In this document: positions 1-8,508 of the stretch, in pieces
How the letters are laid out: every line of letters starts with the position of its first letter
How positions within the stretch are numbered: position 1 is the stretch's first letter
Assembly: GCA_964246015.1 (NCBI GenBank)
Contig: CAXTPG010000001.1
Span: 1-64,000 of the forward strand
Source: JBBROS01 sp964246015
GTDB lineage: Bacteria > Pseudomonadota > Alphaproteobacteria > Acetobacterales > Acetobacteraceae
Length of the DNA: 64,000 nucleotides
Reading direction: 5' to 3'
Notes under the pieces: generated by a model
What the model was told of the DNA's origin: nothing
The model's database searches: none
Seen by the model: the letters and a program-made list of their open reading frames with translations, nothing else
Program-made: the position numbers and the translations under genes

Positions 1-960
1 TGGGCCTACGAGGCCTGGTTGATGCAGCAGCGCGTGCATTGGCTGCCCGAGGAGATCCCGCTCGCCGACGACGTCAAGGATTGGCACAAGACTCTGACGG
101 CGGCCGAGCAGAACCTGCTGACGCAGATCTTCCGCTTCTTCACCCAGGCGGACGTCGAGGTGAACAACTGCTACATGAAGCACTACAGCCAGGTGTTCAA
201 ACCCACCGAAGTGCTGATGATGCTGTCGGCGTTCAGCAACATCGAGACGATCCACGTCGCGGCCTATTCGCATCTGCTTGATACCATCGGCATGCCGGAG
301 ACCGAATACACGGCGTTCCTGAAGTACAAGGAGATGAAGGACAAGTACGACTACATGCAGTCCTTCCGCGTCGACAACAAGCATGAGATCGCCAAGACGC
401 TCGCGGCCTTCGGCGCCTTTACCGAGGGGCTGCAGCTCTTCGCGTCGTTCGCGATCCTGCTGAACTTCCCGCGCTTCAACAAGATGAAGGGCATGGGCCA
501 GGTCGTCACCTGGTCCGTCCGCGACGAGACGCTGCACTGCCTGAGCATCATCCGGCTGTTCCGCACCTTCGTGCAGGAGAATCCGGAAATCTGGACCGAG
601 ACGCTGCGGCAGGAGATCTACGAGGTCTGCGCCACGATCGTCGATCACGAGGACGCCTTCATCGACCTGGCGTTCGAGCAGGGGCCGATCGAGGGGCTGA
701 CGTCGGGCGAGGTGAAGCAGTATATCCGCTACATCGCCGACCGCCGGCTGGTGCAGCTTGGCCTGAACGAGATGTTCCACGTCGAGAGCAACCCGCTCAC
801 CTGGCTCGACGACATGCTGAACGCCGTCGAGCACGCGAACTTCTTCGAGAACCGGGCCACCGAATACAGCCGCGCCTCGACGCAGGGGTCGTGGGAAGAG
901 GCGTTCGCGGACAAGGTGTTCGAGACCGGCCAACCCCAGGGAGCCATGCAGCTCACCTGA
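1..960 (+). CDS. nrdB: Ribonucleoside-diphosphate reductase beta subunit, 5'-truncated by window edge
   Basis: This is the small subunit of class I ribonucleotide reductase, the cytosolic enzyme that makes deoxyribonucleotides with a di-iron/tyrosyl radical cofactor. The open frame runs in from base 1 (WAYEAW then LMQQRVHWLPEEIP), so the true start lies left of the window; 319 residues are visible. Typical R2 features are the HWLPEE segment, the metal-ligand stretch DVEVNN, the NIETIHVAAY segment (Glu, His and the position of the radical Tyr) and a second ligand helix RDETLHC. The C-terminal tail, which in R2 proteins docks on the alpha subunit, is present and ends at a TGA at 958-960. The partner nrdA is probably upstream, outside the window. 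The family call is firm; assignment to class Ia rather than another class I subtype is inference. Confidence 0.95.
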   Translation, partial: WAYEAWLMQQRVHWLPEEIPLADDVKDWHKTLTAAEQNLLTQIFRFFTQADVEVNNCYMKHYSQVFKPTEVLMMLSAFSNIETIHVAAYSHLLDTIGMPETEYTAFLKYKEMKDKYDYMQSFRVDNKHEIAKTLAAFGAFTEGLQLFASFAILLNFPRFNKMKGMGQVVTWSVRDETLHCLSIIRLFRTFVQENPEIWTETLRQEIYEVCATIVDHEDAFIDLAFEQGPIEGLTSGEVKQYIRYIADRRLVQLGLNEMFHVESNPLTWLDDMLNAVEHANFFENRATEYSRASTQGSWEEAFADKVFETGQPQGAMQLT

Positions 961-965
961 CCGGC

Positions 966-1001
966 GCGGGCGGACCCCGGGGGCAACCAGGGCCCGCCCG
1001 T
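966..1001 (+). terminator. Candidate terminator hairpin after nrdB
   Basis: Six bases after the nrdB stop, the arms at 967-977 and 990-1000 pair over ten positions with a single mismatch (CGGGCGGaCCC / GGGcCCGCCCG) around a 12-nt loop. There is no clear T-tract, so it could be a weak or factor-assisted terminator. No experimental support. Confidence 0.45.
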
Positions 1002-1083
1002 CCCACAACCTGACAAGCCCGAACAGTTTTCCATGTGCGTCCCATCGCCCGGCACGCTAGACTGCCCGGCGATGGAGGGCCGC

Positions 1084-1365
1084 ATGGAACGCGCCGCTAC
1101 CCAGACCCCGACGCCGCACACACTGCCGGTACCGCAGCATGCGGTGCCACGTCACTCGCGCCGGCTGTTCGACAAGGTGCTCGTCGGGTTTCACCACGCC
1201 TGCGACGTCGCCGATTACGAGGTCGCGGAAAGCCTGCTGCAAATCCTGGAAGTCATGACCACGCGCCGCCCGCGGCCCGAGGACGGCAACCGCCGCCGCA
1301 GCATCGAGGGCCTGGTCGCGGCCCATGAGCGGCTTTGGCACCTGCGGCACCCCGTGGTCGACTAG
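1084..1365 (+). CDS. Small conserved-looking protein of unknown function
   Basis: A 93-residue soluble, Arg/His-rich protein that I do not recognise. The start at 1084 is chosen because GGAGGG lies at 1074-1079 just upstream. Earlier in-frame starts at 1033 and 1072 exist, but the added residues look like non-coding GC-rich sequence. The central part (LFDKVLVGFHHACDVADYEVAESLLQ and onward) looks like an amphipathic helical pair, followed by a basic linker and a short C-terminal helix. It sits alone between nrdB and a leftward operon. Codon usage is similar to its neighbours, which supports a real gene. The function is unknown; a small adaptor or regulatory role is possible but has no direct support. 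Confidence 0.6.
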   Translation: MERAATQTPTPHTLPVPQHAVPRHSRRLFDKVLVGFHHACDVADYEVAESLLQILEVMTTRRPRPEDGNRRRSIEGLVAAHERLWHLRHPVVD

Positions 1366-1382
1366 CGGCAGTAGCGTCCGCG

Positions 1383-2486
1383 CTACCCCTCCAGCACGTG
1401 CCCCAGTGCGCGGAACGGCCGCAGCCGGTCGCTCATGATCTTCAGGATCGCCAGCAGCGGCACGGACAGGATCGCCCCCTGCACGCCCCACATCCAATAC
1501 CAGAACACCAGCCCGACCATGACGGCGATGGGGTTCAGCGTGAACCGCTTGGCCAGCAGCAGCGGCGTGATCACTTCGCCTTCCGCGAAGTGGATCGCGA
1601 GATAGGCCGCCGCCGGGATCAGCGCCGCCCATGACGCGCCCAGCGTCGCCAGCCCCACCACGGCAAAGAGCGCGACGCCCGCGAAGGGGCCCAGGATGGG
1701 CACGTAGTTGAAGCAGAACGCGAGCACGCCCCACACCAGCGCCCCCGGGACCCCGAACCCCCACATCACCAGCCCGGCCAGCACGCCCACGACCGCATTG
1801 ATGATCGTGATCGTCAGCAGATAGGCCGAGATGTCGCGTTCGACCGCGTCCGAAATCTCGACCGCCTGCTTCTTGTCGCGGAAGCGCGGCAGCACCTCCA
1901 CCAGGCGGCGCATGAACGTCTCGCCGAACACCAGCAGGTAGTAGAGGATCAGCAGCGTCTCCAGCAGGTGGGACGCGAAGCTGCTGGCGCCGCCCGCGAT
2001 GGACCCGGCGATGCTGCCGGGGCTGAGCTTCACCATTTCGGCCGGGTCTTCGCTGACGCCCAGCACGCCCAGCACCGGTTTGGCCCGCTCCAGCAGCGGC
2101 TTGAACGCGCTGATCTGCTCCTGCAATTTCCCCAGCATCGCCGGGAAGTTCCGCACCATCTCGCTGGCCGGGCCCGACAGGATCGCGCCCAGCCCGGCGA
2201 ACACGCCCAGCAGCAGCAGCACCGCGACCAGCGCGCCCAGCGCCTTGGGGATGCGGATGCGTTCCTGCGCCCGCACCAGCGGCTGCAGCAGCAGCTTCAG
2301 CACCAGCGCGATCACGATGGGCAGGATCACGGTCTGCGCGAGGTACAGGATGACCATGCACGCCAGGAAGAACAGGCCGCCCAGGAAAACGGTCTTGGGA
2401 TCATGCGGGAGGGGCATGTCCTCCTTCTCGTCACGGGCGATCTTGTCGGATCCGGCGGGGTCCGGGATCTCCACGGCGTCGCTCAT
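1383..2486 (-). CDS. AI-2E family transporter (PerM/TqsA-like permease)
   Basis: A 367-residue integral membrane protein of the AI-2E/PerM family. Members export small molecules such as autoinducer-2 or act as Na+/H+ antiporters, so the substrate cannot be told from sequence. There are paired hydrophobic segments at the N-terminus (GLFFLACMVILYLAQTVILP region), a long soluble amphipathic stretch around residues 110-170, then several further membrane helices including the typical FNYVPILGPF segment and the EGEVITPLLLAKRFTLNP segment. The ATG at 2484-2486 overlaps the TGA of the upstream cobalamin adenosyltransferase gene by 4 bp, which fixes the start and implies translational coupling. It is the last gene of a four-gene leftward chain. 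Confidence 0.88.
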   Translation of the reverse strand: MSDAVEIPDPAGSDKIARDEKEDMPLPHDPKTVFLGGLFFLACMVILYLAQTVILPIVIALVLKLLLQPLVRAQERIRIPKALGALVAVLLLLGVFAGLGAILSGPASEMVRNFPAMLGKLQEQISAFKPLLERAKPVLGVLGVSEDPAEMVKLSPGSIAGSIAGGASSFASHLLETLLILYYLLVFGETFMRRLVEVLPRFRDKKQAVEISDAVERDISAYLLTITIINAVVGVLAGLVMWGFGVPGALVWGVLAFCFNYVPILGPFAGVALFAVVGLATLGASWAALIPAAAYLAIHFAEGEVITPLLLAKRFTLNPIAVMVGLVFWYWMWGVQGAILSVPLLAILKIMSDRLRPFRALGHVLEG

Positions 2487-3037
2487 CGGTTGGCCCCGGG
2501 GGTCCAGAGCACGTCGCCGCCCGGGTTCAGCCGCCGGCCGAGCACGAAGAGGTGGTCGGACAGGCGGTTCAGCAGGCGGATGACGGCGGGGTTGACGGTC
2601 TGTACGCGGGCCAGGCCGACGACGAGCCGCTCCGCCCGGCGCACGATGGTGCGGGCCAGGTGCGCGTGCGCGGCGGCGGGGGTGCCGCCGGGCAGCACGA
2701 AGCTGGTCAGTGCCGGCAGGGCCGCGTTCATGGCGATGATCTCCGCCTCCAGCCGGGCGCTCGGCGCGTCCGTGACCCGCAGCCGTTCGCCGGCCTCGCC
2801 GGGGACGCAGAGATCGGCGCCGACGTCGAACAGGTCGTTCTGGATGCGGGCCAGCATGGCGTCCGCCTCCGCGTCGCCGCCGCAGTGCAGGCGCAGCAGG
2901 CCGATCGCGGCGTTCGCCTCGTCGACCGTGCCATAGGCGTCGACCCGCTCGTCGTCCTTGTCGACGCGCGTGCCGTCGCCGAGCGACGTCTGCCCGGCGT
3001 CGCCGCCGCGGGTGACGACTCGGTCGATCCTGATCAT
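2483..3037 (-). CDS. pduO: Cob(I)yrinic acid a,c-diamide / cob(I)alamin adenosyltransferase, PduO type
   Basis: This enzyme transfers the adenosyl group of ATP to cob(I)alamin to make coenzyme B12. The 184-residue length fits the PduO family. The N-terminal signature VVTRGGDAGQTSLGDGTRV is the family's ATP-binding stretch. RTIVRRAERLV and the downstream NRLSDHLFVLGR match the conserved helices that carry the catalytic Arg and Asp/Asn residues. The start at 3037 gives MIRIDRV and overlaps the stop of the TonB-like gene by 4 bp. Its 3' end overlaps the start of the AI-2E permease gene in the same way. Sitting next to TonB-like and metal-transport genes, it may belong to a cobalt/B12-related operon, but that is an inference from context. 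Confidence 0.92.
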   Translation of the reverse strand: MIRIDRVVTRGGDAGQTSLGDGTRVDKDDERVDAYGTVDEANAAIGLLRLHCGGDAEADAMLARIQNDLFDVGADLCVPGEAGERLRVTDAPSARLEAEIIAMNAALPALTSFVLPGGTPAAAHAHLARTIVRRAERLVVGLARVQTVNPAVIRLLNRLSDHLFVLGRRLNPGGDVLWTPGANR

Positions 3038-3669
3038 TGCTGGGCCCCCAGGGTGAAACGGATGCGGTATTCGAAGTCGAACGGCACGGGACCGCCATTG
3101 TTCCGTGCCGGTTGGAATCGCCACAGCGCCACGGCCTCCCGGGCGGCGCGGTCCAGGCTGGCATCGCCGCTGCTGGCGACGACGTCAACCCATGCCGGGG
3201 TCCCTGCCTCGGTGACGTGGATCCGCAGCCCGACCGTCCCCTCGGCCCGGCGCCGGGCGGCATCGGCCGGGTAGGCGGGCGGCTTGTTGCGGACCCCATC
3301 CGGACGCGGCGGCACGACATCCCGCCCGGTGACCGAAAGCGGCTCCTGATCCTGATCTGCGCCCGCGAGGTTGACCGCCGCGCGGGCGGGGGGGCCTGGC
3401 GCCACCGGCCGCGTGGGCGGCGGCGGGGGCGGCAACGACCCGGCCTGATCCTGCGGCGCCGGGGGCGTCTCCGGCTCGGGCGGGGGCTGGCCGGGCGTCG
3501 CATCGATCGTTCCGCGGATCTGGGCCGCCTGGTCCACCAGCTCGATCTCGATCAGCGGCGGCGCCTCGATCCCGGTGCGGCCGCCGCCCCGCGGCAGCAG
3601 CGCCCATACGGCCGCGCCGTGCAGCAGCAGGGACACGACGCCTGCGGTGACGAGGCCCCGGCGCGTCAA
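3034..3669 (-). CDS. TonB-family energy transducer
   Basis: A 211-residue inner-membrane protein with TonB architecture. It has one N-terminal membrane helix (LVTAGVVSLLLHGAAVWALL), a proline-rich periplasmic linker (QPPPEPETPPAPQ and PPPPPPTRP) and a C-terminal TonB domain (residues about 130-205) with AYPADAARRRAEGTVGLRIHV and AVALWRFQPARNNG. Such proteins pass proton-motive-force energy to outer-membrane receptors. I place the start at the TTG at 3667-3669 because it overlaps the TGA of the CDF gene by 4 bp, like the other junctions in this chain. No ExbB, ExbD or TonB-dependent receptor is in the window. A cell-envelope periplasmic protein with a TonB-like C-domain is the alternative. Confidence 0.85.
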   Translation of the reverse strand: MTRRGLVTAGVVSLLLHGAAVWALLPRGGGRTGIEAPPLIEIELVDQAAQIRGTIDATPGQPPPEPETPPAPQDQAGSLPPPPPPTRPVAPGPPARAAVNLAGADQDQEPLSVTGRDVVPPRPDGVRNKPPAYPADAARRRAEGTVGLRIHVTEAGTPAWVDVVASSGDASLDRAAREAVALWRFQPARNNGGPVPFDFEYRIRFTLGAQQ

Positions 3670-4553
3670 AGCACCAGCACGCCCCTGTGCTTCGCCTTGC
3701 CCTCGGGCTCCACATGGATCGTGACGACCAGGCCCGGAACCTCGTCCCTGAGGGCCTCCTCCACCCGGTCGCAGATGTCGTGCGCCTCGTCGACGCGCAT
3801 CCCGCCGGGCACGACGAGGTGGAACTCGAGGTAGGTGAACCGGCCGGCGTGCCGGGTCCGCAGGTCGTGCGCCTCGATGGCGCCGGCCGCGTGCGTGTTC
3901 ACGGCCAGGCGGATCCGCTCCATGGTGCGGGGGTCCGGCGCTTCGTCCATCAGGCCGCCGACGGAGCCGCGGACGACGCTCAGGCCCGACCACAGCACGT
4001 GCACCGCGGTCGCGGCGGCCAGCAAGGGGTCGAGCCATCGCAGCCCCGTCGCCAGCACGATGCCCAACCCGGCCAATATGCCGACCGAGGTCACGACGTC
4101 CGAGTAGAGGTGACGCGCATCCGCGACCAGCGCCGCGGACCGGCTGGCCCGGCCCACGCGCATCAGCAGCGCGGCCCAGCCGCCGTTGATCGCCGTCGAC
4201 AGCACCGTCAACGACAGCGCGAACCAGGGTGCGTCGAACACGGCGGGCGCCTGCCAACTGCTCCATGCGTGCTGCAGGATCGAGAACGCGGCGACGATGA
4301 TCAGTCCGCCCTCGATGGCGGCCGAGAAGAACTCCGCCTTCTGGTGCCCGTAGGGGTGGTTGTCGTCCGCGGGCATTGCGGCGAACCGGAGCGCGAGCAG
4401 GGCGATGACGCTGGCGACGACGTTCACGACGCTTTCGAGCGCGTCCGAATAGAGGGCGGCGCTGCCGGTGAGCCACCAGGCAGCCGCCTTCATCGCCAGC
4501 ACGACGATGCCGACGACGATCGTCCCTGCGGCGATCCGCTGCACCCTGTCCAA
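3666..4553 (-). CDS. Cation diffusion facilitator (divalent metal efflux) transporter
   Basis: A 295-residue CDF-family antiporter that moves divalent metal ions out of the cytoplasm in exchange for protons. Six hydrophobic segments precede a cytoplasmic C-terminal domain. The transport-site signatures are YSDALES in helix 2 (Asp and Glu four residues apart) and DARHLYSD in helix 5 (His and Asp). HPYGHQKAE lies in the loop typical of FieF/YiiP relatives. The C-terminal domain contains the usual HDLRTRHAG strand and the DICDRVEEAL helix. The helix-2 pair is Asp/Glu rather than the Asp/Asp of E. coli YiiP, so metal preference cannot be assumed. The start is a TTG at 4553, with an AGGGA-like site upstream. 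First gene of the coupled CDF-TonB-PduO-PerM chain. Confidence 0.9.
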   Translation of the reverse strand: MDRVQRIAAGTIVVGIVVLAMKAAAWWLTGSAALYSDALESVVNVVASVIALLALRFAAMPADDNHPYGHQKAEFFSAAIEGGLIIVAAFSILQHAWSSWQAPAVFDAPWFALSLTVLSTAINGGWAALLMRVGRASRSAALVADARHLYSDVVTSVGILAGLGIVLATGLRWLDPLLAAATAVHVLWSGLSVVRGSVGGLMDEAPDPRTMERIRLAVNTHAAGAIEAHDLRTRHAGRFTYLEFHLVVPGGMRVDEAHDICDRVEEALRDEVPGLVVTIHVEPEGKAKHRGVLVL

Positions 4554-4650
4554 CGCGTGACGTCCCTATGGCCGGCAGCGGTCTACCCTGCCGGGGCTCC
4601 TGCGTCATCCCCGTCCCAGCGGCTCGGCAGGTTCCCGCCGTCCCGAACGA

Positions 4651-4682
4651 ACGTCATCCCCGGACTTGATCCGGGGATCTCG
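4651..4682. repeat. Alphaproteobacterial-type intergenic palindrome
   Basis: Perfect inverted repeat ATCCCCGGA / TCCGGGGAT at 4656-4664 and 4670-4678 with loop CTTGA, preceded by CGTC and followed by CTC. This form of palindrome recurs between genes in many alphaproteobacterial genomes. Only one full copy was seen in this window. It lies in the 171-bp gap between hyuB and the CDF gene; a partial GTCATCCCCG is also present at about 4603-4612. Confidence 0.6.
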
Positions 4683-4724
4683 GCCCAGGGACTCGCGCAA
4701 TCGCCACGGCCCAGGCGCCCGCGC

Positions 4725-6350
4725 TCAGGACTTCCCCATCAACTCGTCCCGAACATCCCGCGCCGCAAGGGCCGCATCCCGCTCCGACGCCGGTCCCATC
4801 CCGCCGCCGCCCGGAAGCTCCAGCACCAGGCGGTCCCCGGCCGGGATCACCTGGTAGCCCTTGGTCCGCAGCACCGTCCCGCTTTTCAGGTAGACCCGTC
4901 CCGGCGCGCCATCGCCCCCGCCCTCGCGGCCTTTCGGCGCGTGGGCCACGCGGTCGAAAACGGCGTTGCACGCGAACTCGGCATCGCCCTTCGCGCCGAT
5001 CTCCATCACCTGGCCCATGCCGCCGCGGGTGCGGCCGGCGCCGCCGCTGCCGGGGCGCAGCTCCTTGCGCCAGAACACGACGGGCGCGACGTTCTCCGTC
5101 GCCTCGACCGGCATCGTCCGGACGCCGCTGGGGAAGGCGGTGCCGTCCAGCCCGTCCTGGCCCGGCCGGGCGCCGGTGCCGCCGCTGTTGAACGTGATCA
5201 CCTCGAAATCCACCAGCGGCGAATTGGCCCCGCTGACGATCGGGCCACCCCGCAGCGGCGGGTTCCAGAGGCAGGAGCTGCCCTCCGCCGTCACGCGGCC
5301 CGGGACGGCCTGGTGGAGGCATCCCATCATCAGGTCCGGCAGCAACTGCCCGATCACGTGCCGCACGGCCACGGCGCGGGGCCGCGGCGCATTCAGGATG
5401 CAGCCCTCCGGGATCAGCATCCGGAACGGCTCCAGGCTTGCCGTGTTGTTCGGGATGTCGGGCGCGACCACGCACTTGATCCCGAAGCTGGCATAGGCGC
5501 GCGTATAGGCGGCCGGCACGTTGATGCCGCGGCCCGACAGGCCGGACGTGCCCTCGAAATCCACGGTGATCCCGCCGGCCGCGACCTCCATGCTGGCGGC
5601 GAGCTTCACCGGCGCCTCGTACCCGTCCGACCAGATTTCGGACGCGTAGCGCCCTGCCGGAAGCTTCGCGATCTCCGCCAGGGTCGCGCGGCGGCTGCTG
5701 TCCAGGATGAACTCCGCCAGCGCGCCGATGCCGTCGAGCTTGAACTCGTCCAGCATCTGCACCAGGCGCCGCGCCCCGGCCTCGTTGCAGGCGCACAGGG
5801 AATAGACGTCGCCCTCCAGCTCCACCGGCAGGCGGGTGCCGGCGCGCAGGAAGTCGAAGAACGTCTCGTTGGGCTTGCCGGCCTCGAAGCACTTCACGAT
5901 GGGGATGTACAAGCCTTCCTCGAACACGCTGCGGCCTTCGGGACCCATGCCGAGGCCGCCCACGTCGATCACGTGCGCCGTGTTGGCGAACAGCGCGACC
6001 AGCCGGCCCCGGTGGAACGCGGGCGTCACCACGGTAAGGTCGTGCAGGTGCCCGGTGCCGAGCCAGGGGTCGTTGGTGATGAGGTGGTCGCCGTCCCGCA
6101 GCGTCTCCGCCGGGAACTTCGCCAGGAAGTGCAGCACGCTCTCCATCATGCTGTTCACGTGCCCGGGCGTGCCGGTGACGGCCTGCGCGAGCATCCGGCC
6201 CTGCAGGTCGAAGATCCCGGCGCTGAGGTCCCCGGCCTCGCGCACGGTGGTGCTGAACGCCGTGCGGATCATGGTCTGGGCCTGCTCCTCGACGACGGCG
6301 AGCAGGCGGTTCCACATCACCTGGCGCTGGATGTCGGCCAAAGCGTTCAT
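4725..6350 (-). CDS. hyuB: Hydantoinase/oxoprolinase subunit B
   Basis: The B subunit of an ATP-dependent N-methylhydantoinase / 5-oxoprolinase type enzyme, which hydrolyses cyclic amides with ATP. At 541 residues it is the usual length for HyuB. Family signatures include QAQTMIRTAFSTTVREAGDLS near the N-terminus, GTPGHVNSM, the TNDPWLGTGHLHD segment around residue 90-105, and the NNTASLEPFRMLIPEGCILN and GGPIVSGANSPLVDFEVI stretches. The C-terminal part is glycine-rich (PGGGGMGP). The ATG at 6348-6350 overlaps the TGA of hyuA by 4 bp, so the two subunits are co-translated. The substrate (hydantoin, 5-oxoproline, acetone-carboxylase-like or other) cannot be fixed from sequence. Confidence 0.93.
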   Translation of the reverse strand: MNALADIQRQVMWNRLLAVVEEQAQTMIRTAFSTTVREAGDLSAGIFDLQGRMLAQAVTGTPGHVNSMMESVLHFLAKFPAETLRDGDHLITNDPWLGTGHLHDLTVVTPAFHRGRLVALFANTAHVIDVGGLGMGPEGRSVFEEGLYIPIVKCFEAGKPNETFFDFLRAGTRLPVELEGDVYSLCACNEAGARRLVQMLDEFKLDGIGALAEFILDSSRRATLAEIAKLPAGRYASEIWSDGYEAPVKLAASMEVAAGGITVDFEGTSGLSGRGINVPAAYTRAYASFGIKCVVAPDIPNNTASLEPFRMLIPEGCILNAPRPRAVAVRHVIGQLLPDLMMGCLHQAVPGRVTAEGSSCLWNPPLRGGPIVSGANSPLVDFEVITFNSGGTGARPGQDGLDGTAFPSGVRTMPVEATENVAPVVFWRKELRPGSGGAGRTRGGMGQVMEIGAKGDAEFACNAVFDRVAHAPKGREGGGDGAPGRVYLKSGTVLRTKGYQVIPAGDRLVLELPGGGGMGPASERDAALAARDVRDELMGKS

Positions 6351-8413
6351 GCTGTCCTCCGCAGGTCCAGGTAGCCGCGTTCATCGACCGTCGCCGCCCA
6401 CCCCGGCCCCACCAGCGTGCTGGTTTCGTCTTCGGCGATGATGGCCGGGCCGTCGACGCGCTGGTTCACGGCCAGGGCTGCGCGGTCGATCACCGCCCAG
6501 TCGGCGACGGTCCCCGTTGCCGTGTCCCGGACCGGCTGGCTGTGGGCCGCGCCGTCGCGTGGGGCGGGCGGTGCGCCGGGCGCGACCGCGTCGGGCATCG
6601 TCGAGACGGTCACGGCGTATCCCATCACCTCGACGTCCGACCCCGGCACCGGGCGGTCGTAGAAGCGGGCATAGGCCGCGTCGAAGGCGGCCCGCAGCCC
6701 GTCCACGTCCGCGTCGGTCAGGGCGCGCGCCGGCAGGGCCACAGGGATTTCGTGGCCCTGCCCGACGTAGCGCATGAACGCCAGCCGGCCTTCCCGCGTC
6801 GGCGCGCCGAAGCGCCCCTTCTCGACCACCCCGTCCGCCTCCGCCCGCATGTCGTCCAGCAGGGCGCTGACCGCCGCCGCGTCGAACGTGCCCAGCCGCT
6901 GGTACAGGCTGCGGACCACCTCGTAGGCGACCGGCGCGCGCAGGAAGCCGATCGCGCTGCCCACCCCGGCGCCGATCGGCACCAGCACGCGGTCGATCCC
7001 GATCTTCTCCGCCACACGGTAGCCATGCACCGGGCCGCCGCCGCCGAAGGCGATGAGCGTCCGCCCGGTATAGGTCTTGCCGCTCTCGATCGCGTGGACG
7101 CGCGCGGCGTTGGCCATGTTCTCGTCGACCATCTCCACGACGCCCAGCGCCGCCATTCCGGGCTCCAATCCCAGGGGCGCGCCCACCGCCAGCGTCAACG
7201 CCGCCGCCGCCGCCGCGTCGTCGAGCGCCATCGTGCCGCCTGCGAAGCGCGCCGGCTCGTACCGCCCCAGCACGAGGTTCGCGTCCGTCACCGCGGGCCG
7301 GGTGCCGCCGCAGCCGTAGCAGGCGGGACCGGGGTCCGCCCCGGCGCTTTCGGGCCCGACGCCGATCCGGCCCATCCCGTCGACATGGGCGAGGCTGCCG
7401 CCGCCGGCCCCGATCTCCACCATCTCGATCACGGGGATCCGCAGCGGCAGGCCGGAGCCTCGCTTGAAGCGGCCCACGCGTGCGACCTCGAACGTCCGGG
7501 ACGCCTGCGGCTGGTAGTCGTCGACGAGGCAGACCTTCGCCGTCGTGCCGCCCATGTCGAAGCTGAGCACCCGGTCCAGCCCGCATTGCCGTGCGATGTC
7601 GGCGGCGAAGATCGCGCCGCCGGCCGGGCCGCTCTCGACCAGGCGGATCGGGAAGCGCCGGGCGGTCTCGATCGTCGTCAGGCCGCCGCCGGACAGCATC
7701 ATGAACACCGGCGCCGCGATGCCCATCGCCCGCAGCCCGGCTTCCAGCCGGCCCAGATAGCCGCCGATCAGCGGTTGCACGTACGCGTTGGCGGCGGTGG
7801 TGCTGAAGCGCTCCCACTCGCGCATCTCGGGGCTGACCTCGGACGACAGGCTGATCGGCACGCCGGGGAGGGCGGCGGCCAGGATGTCCCGCACGCGCCG
7901 CTCATGCGCGGGGTTCGCGAAGCTGTGCAGGAAGCCGACGGCGATGCTCTCCACCGCTTCCGCCCGCAGCACGGGCACCAGATCGGCGACGGCGTGTTCG
8001 TCGAGCGGCAGCAGGACGTCGCCGAGGTTGTCCAGCCGCTCCGGCACGACCAGGCGGAGGTGCCGGGGCACGAGCGGTTGCGGCAGGGTGATGCCCAGGT
8101 CGTACTGGTCGTACCGGCTCTCGTTTCCCAATGCCAGGACGTCGCGGAAGCCTTGCGTGGTCACCAGGGCGGTGCGCGCGCCTTTCCGCTCGATGATCGC
8201 GTTGGTCGCGAGTGTCGTGCCGTGCACCAGGATGCCGACGGCATCGGCGTCCAGCCCGGCCTGACGCAGGATTGCGCCGACCCCGTCCAGCACGCCGCGC
8301 TCCGGCTCCTGGGGTGTCGTCAGCACCTTCAGCGTCGTGCGCGTCTCCCCGTGTTCCAGGGCGAGGTCGGTGAAGGTTCCGCCGATATCGACGGCGAGCC
8401 GGGCATGTTGCAT
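6347..8413 (-). CDS. hyuA: Hydantoinase/oxoprolinase subunit A
   Basis: The ATPase subunit of the hydantoinase/oxoprolinase complex, 688 residues. The N-terminus reads RLAVDIGGTFTDLAL, the phosphate-binding start of the ASKHA-type nucleotide fold. The second lobe has LSFDMGGTTAKVCLV and GAGGGSLAHVD, and GGGGPVHGYRVAEKIG follows in the C-terminal half. I set the start at the ATG at 8411-8413 (MQHARLAVDIGG), which puts the glycine motif at residue 10 as in homologues; an upstream in-frame start at 8470 would add a tail unlike the family. The gene is divergent from a D-2-hydroxyacid dehydrogenase 95 bp away. It could equally be annotated as an acetone carboxylase-like A subunit; no gamma subunit is nearby. 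Confidence 0.93.
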   Translation of the reverse strand: MQHARLAVDIGGTFTDLALEHGETRTTLKVLTTPQEPERGVLDGVGAILRQAGLDADAVGILVHGTTLATNAIIERKGARTALVTTQGFRDVLALGNESRYDQYDLGITLPQPLVPRHLRLVVPERLDNLGDVLLPLDEHAVADLVPVLRAEAVESIAVGFLHSFANPAHERRVRDILAAALPGVPISLSSEVSPEMREWERFSTTAANAYVQPLIGGYLGRLEAGLRAMGIAAPVFMMLSGGGLTTIETARRFPIRLVESGPAGGAIFAADIARQCGLDRVLSFDMGGTTAKVCLVDDYQPQASRTFEVARVGRFKRGSGLPLRIPVIEMVEIGAGGGSLAHVDGMGRIGVGPESAGADPGPACYGCGGTRPAVTDANLVLGRYEPARFAGGTMALDDAAAAAALTLAVGAPLGLEPGMAALGVVEMVDENMANAARVHAIESGKTYTGRTLIAFGGGGPVHGYRVAEKIGIDRVLVPIGAGVGSAIGFLRAPVAYEVVRSLYQRLGTFDAAAVSALLDDMRAEADGVVEKGRFGAPTREGRLAFMRYVGQGHEIPVALPARALTDADVDGLRAAFDAAYARFYDRPVPGSDVEVMGYAVTVSTMPDAVAPGAPPAPRDGAAHSQPVRDTATGTVADWAVIDRAALAVNQRVDGPAIIAEDETSTLVGPGWAATVDERGYLDLRRTA

Positions 8414-8508
8414 CGCACCAGCCTGCCGCCCCTTTCCACCTGCCGCAACCCCGCCCATCATGCGCGCCAACAGGGCAGGGGAACCGGCCCGGGGAGGAAC
8501 CGACGCCC

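Noticed and set aside
1057..2361. Long open frames antisense to or overlapping real genes, for example opposite the AI-2E gene
   Set aside because: They are Arg/Ala/Gly/Pro-rich translations of GC-rich coding DNA in the wrong frame, with no family motifs.
3687..6374. An 895-codon rightward frame across hyuB and the CDF gene
   Set aside because: It spans two well-supported leftward genes plus the intergenic palindrome and has no recognisable domain.
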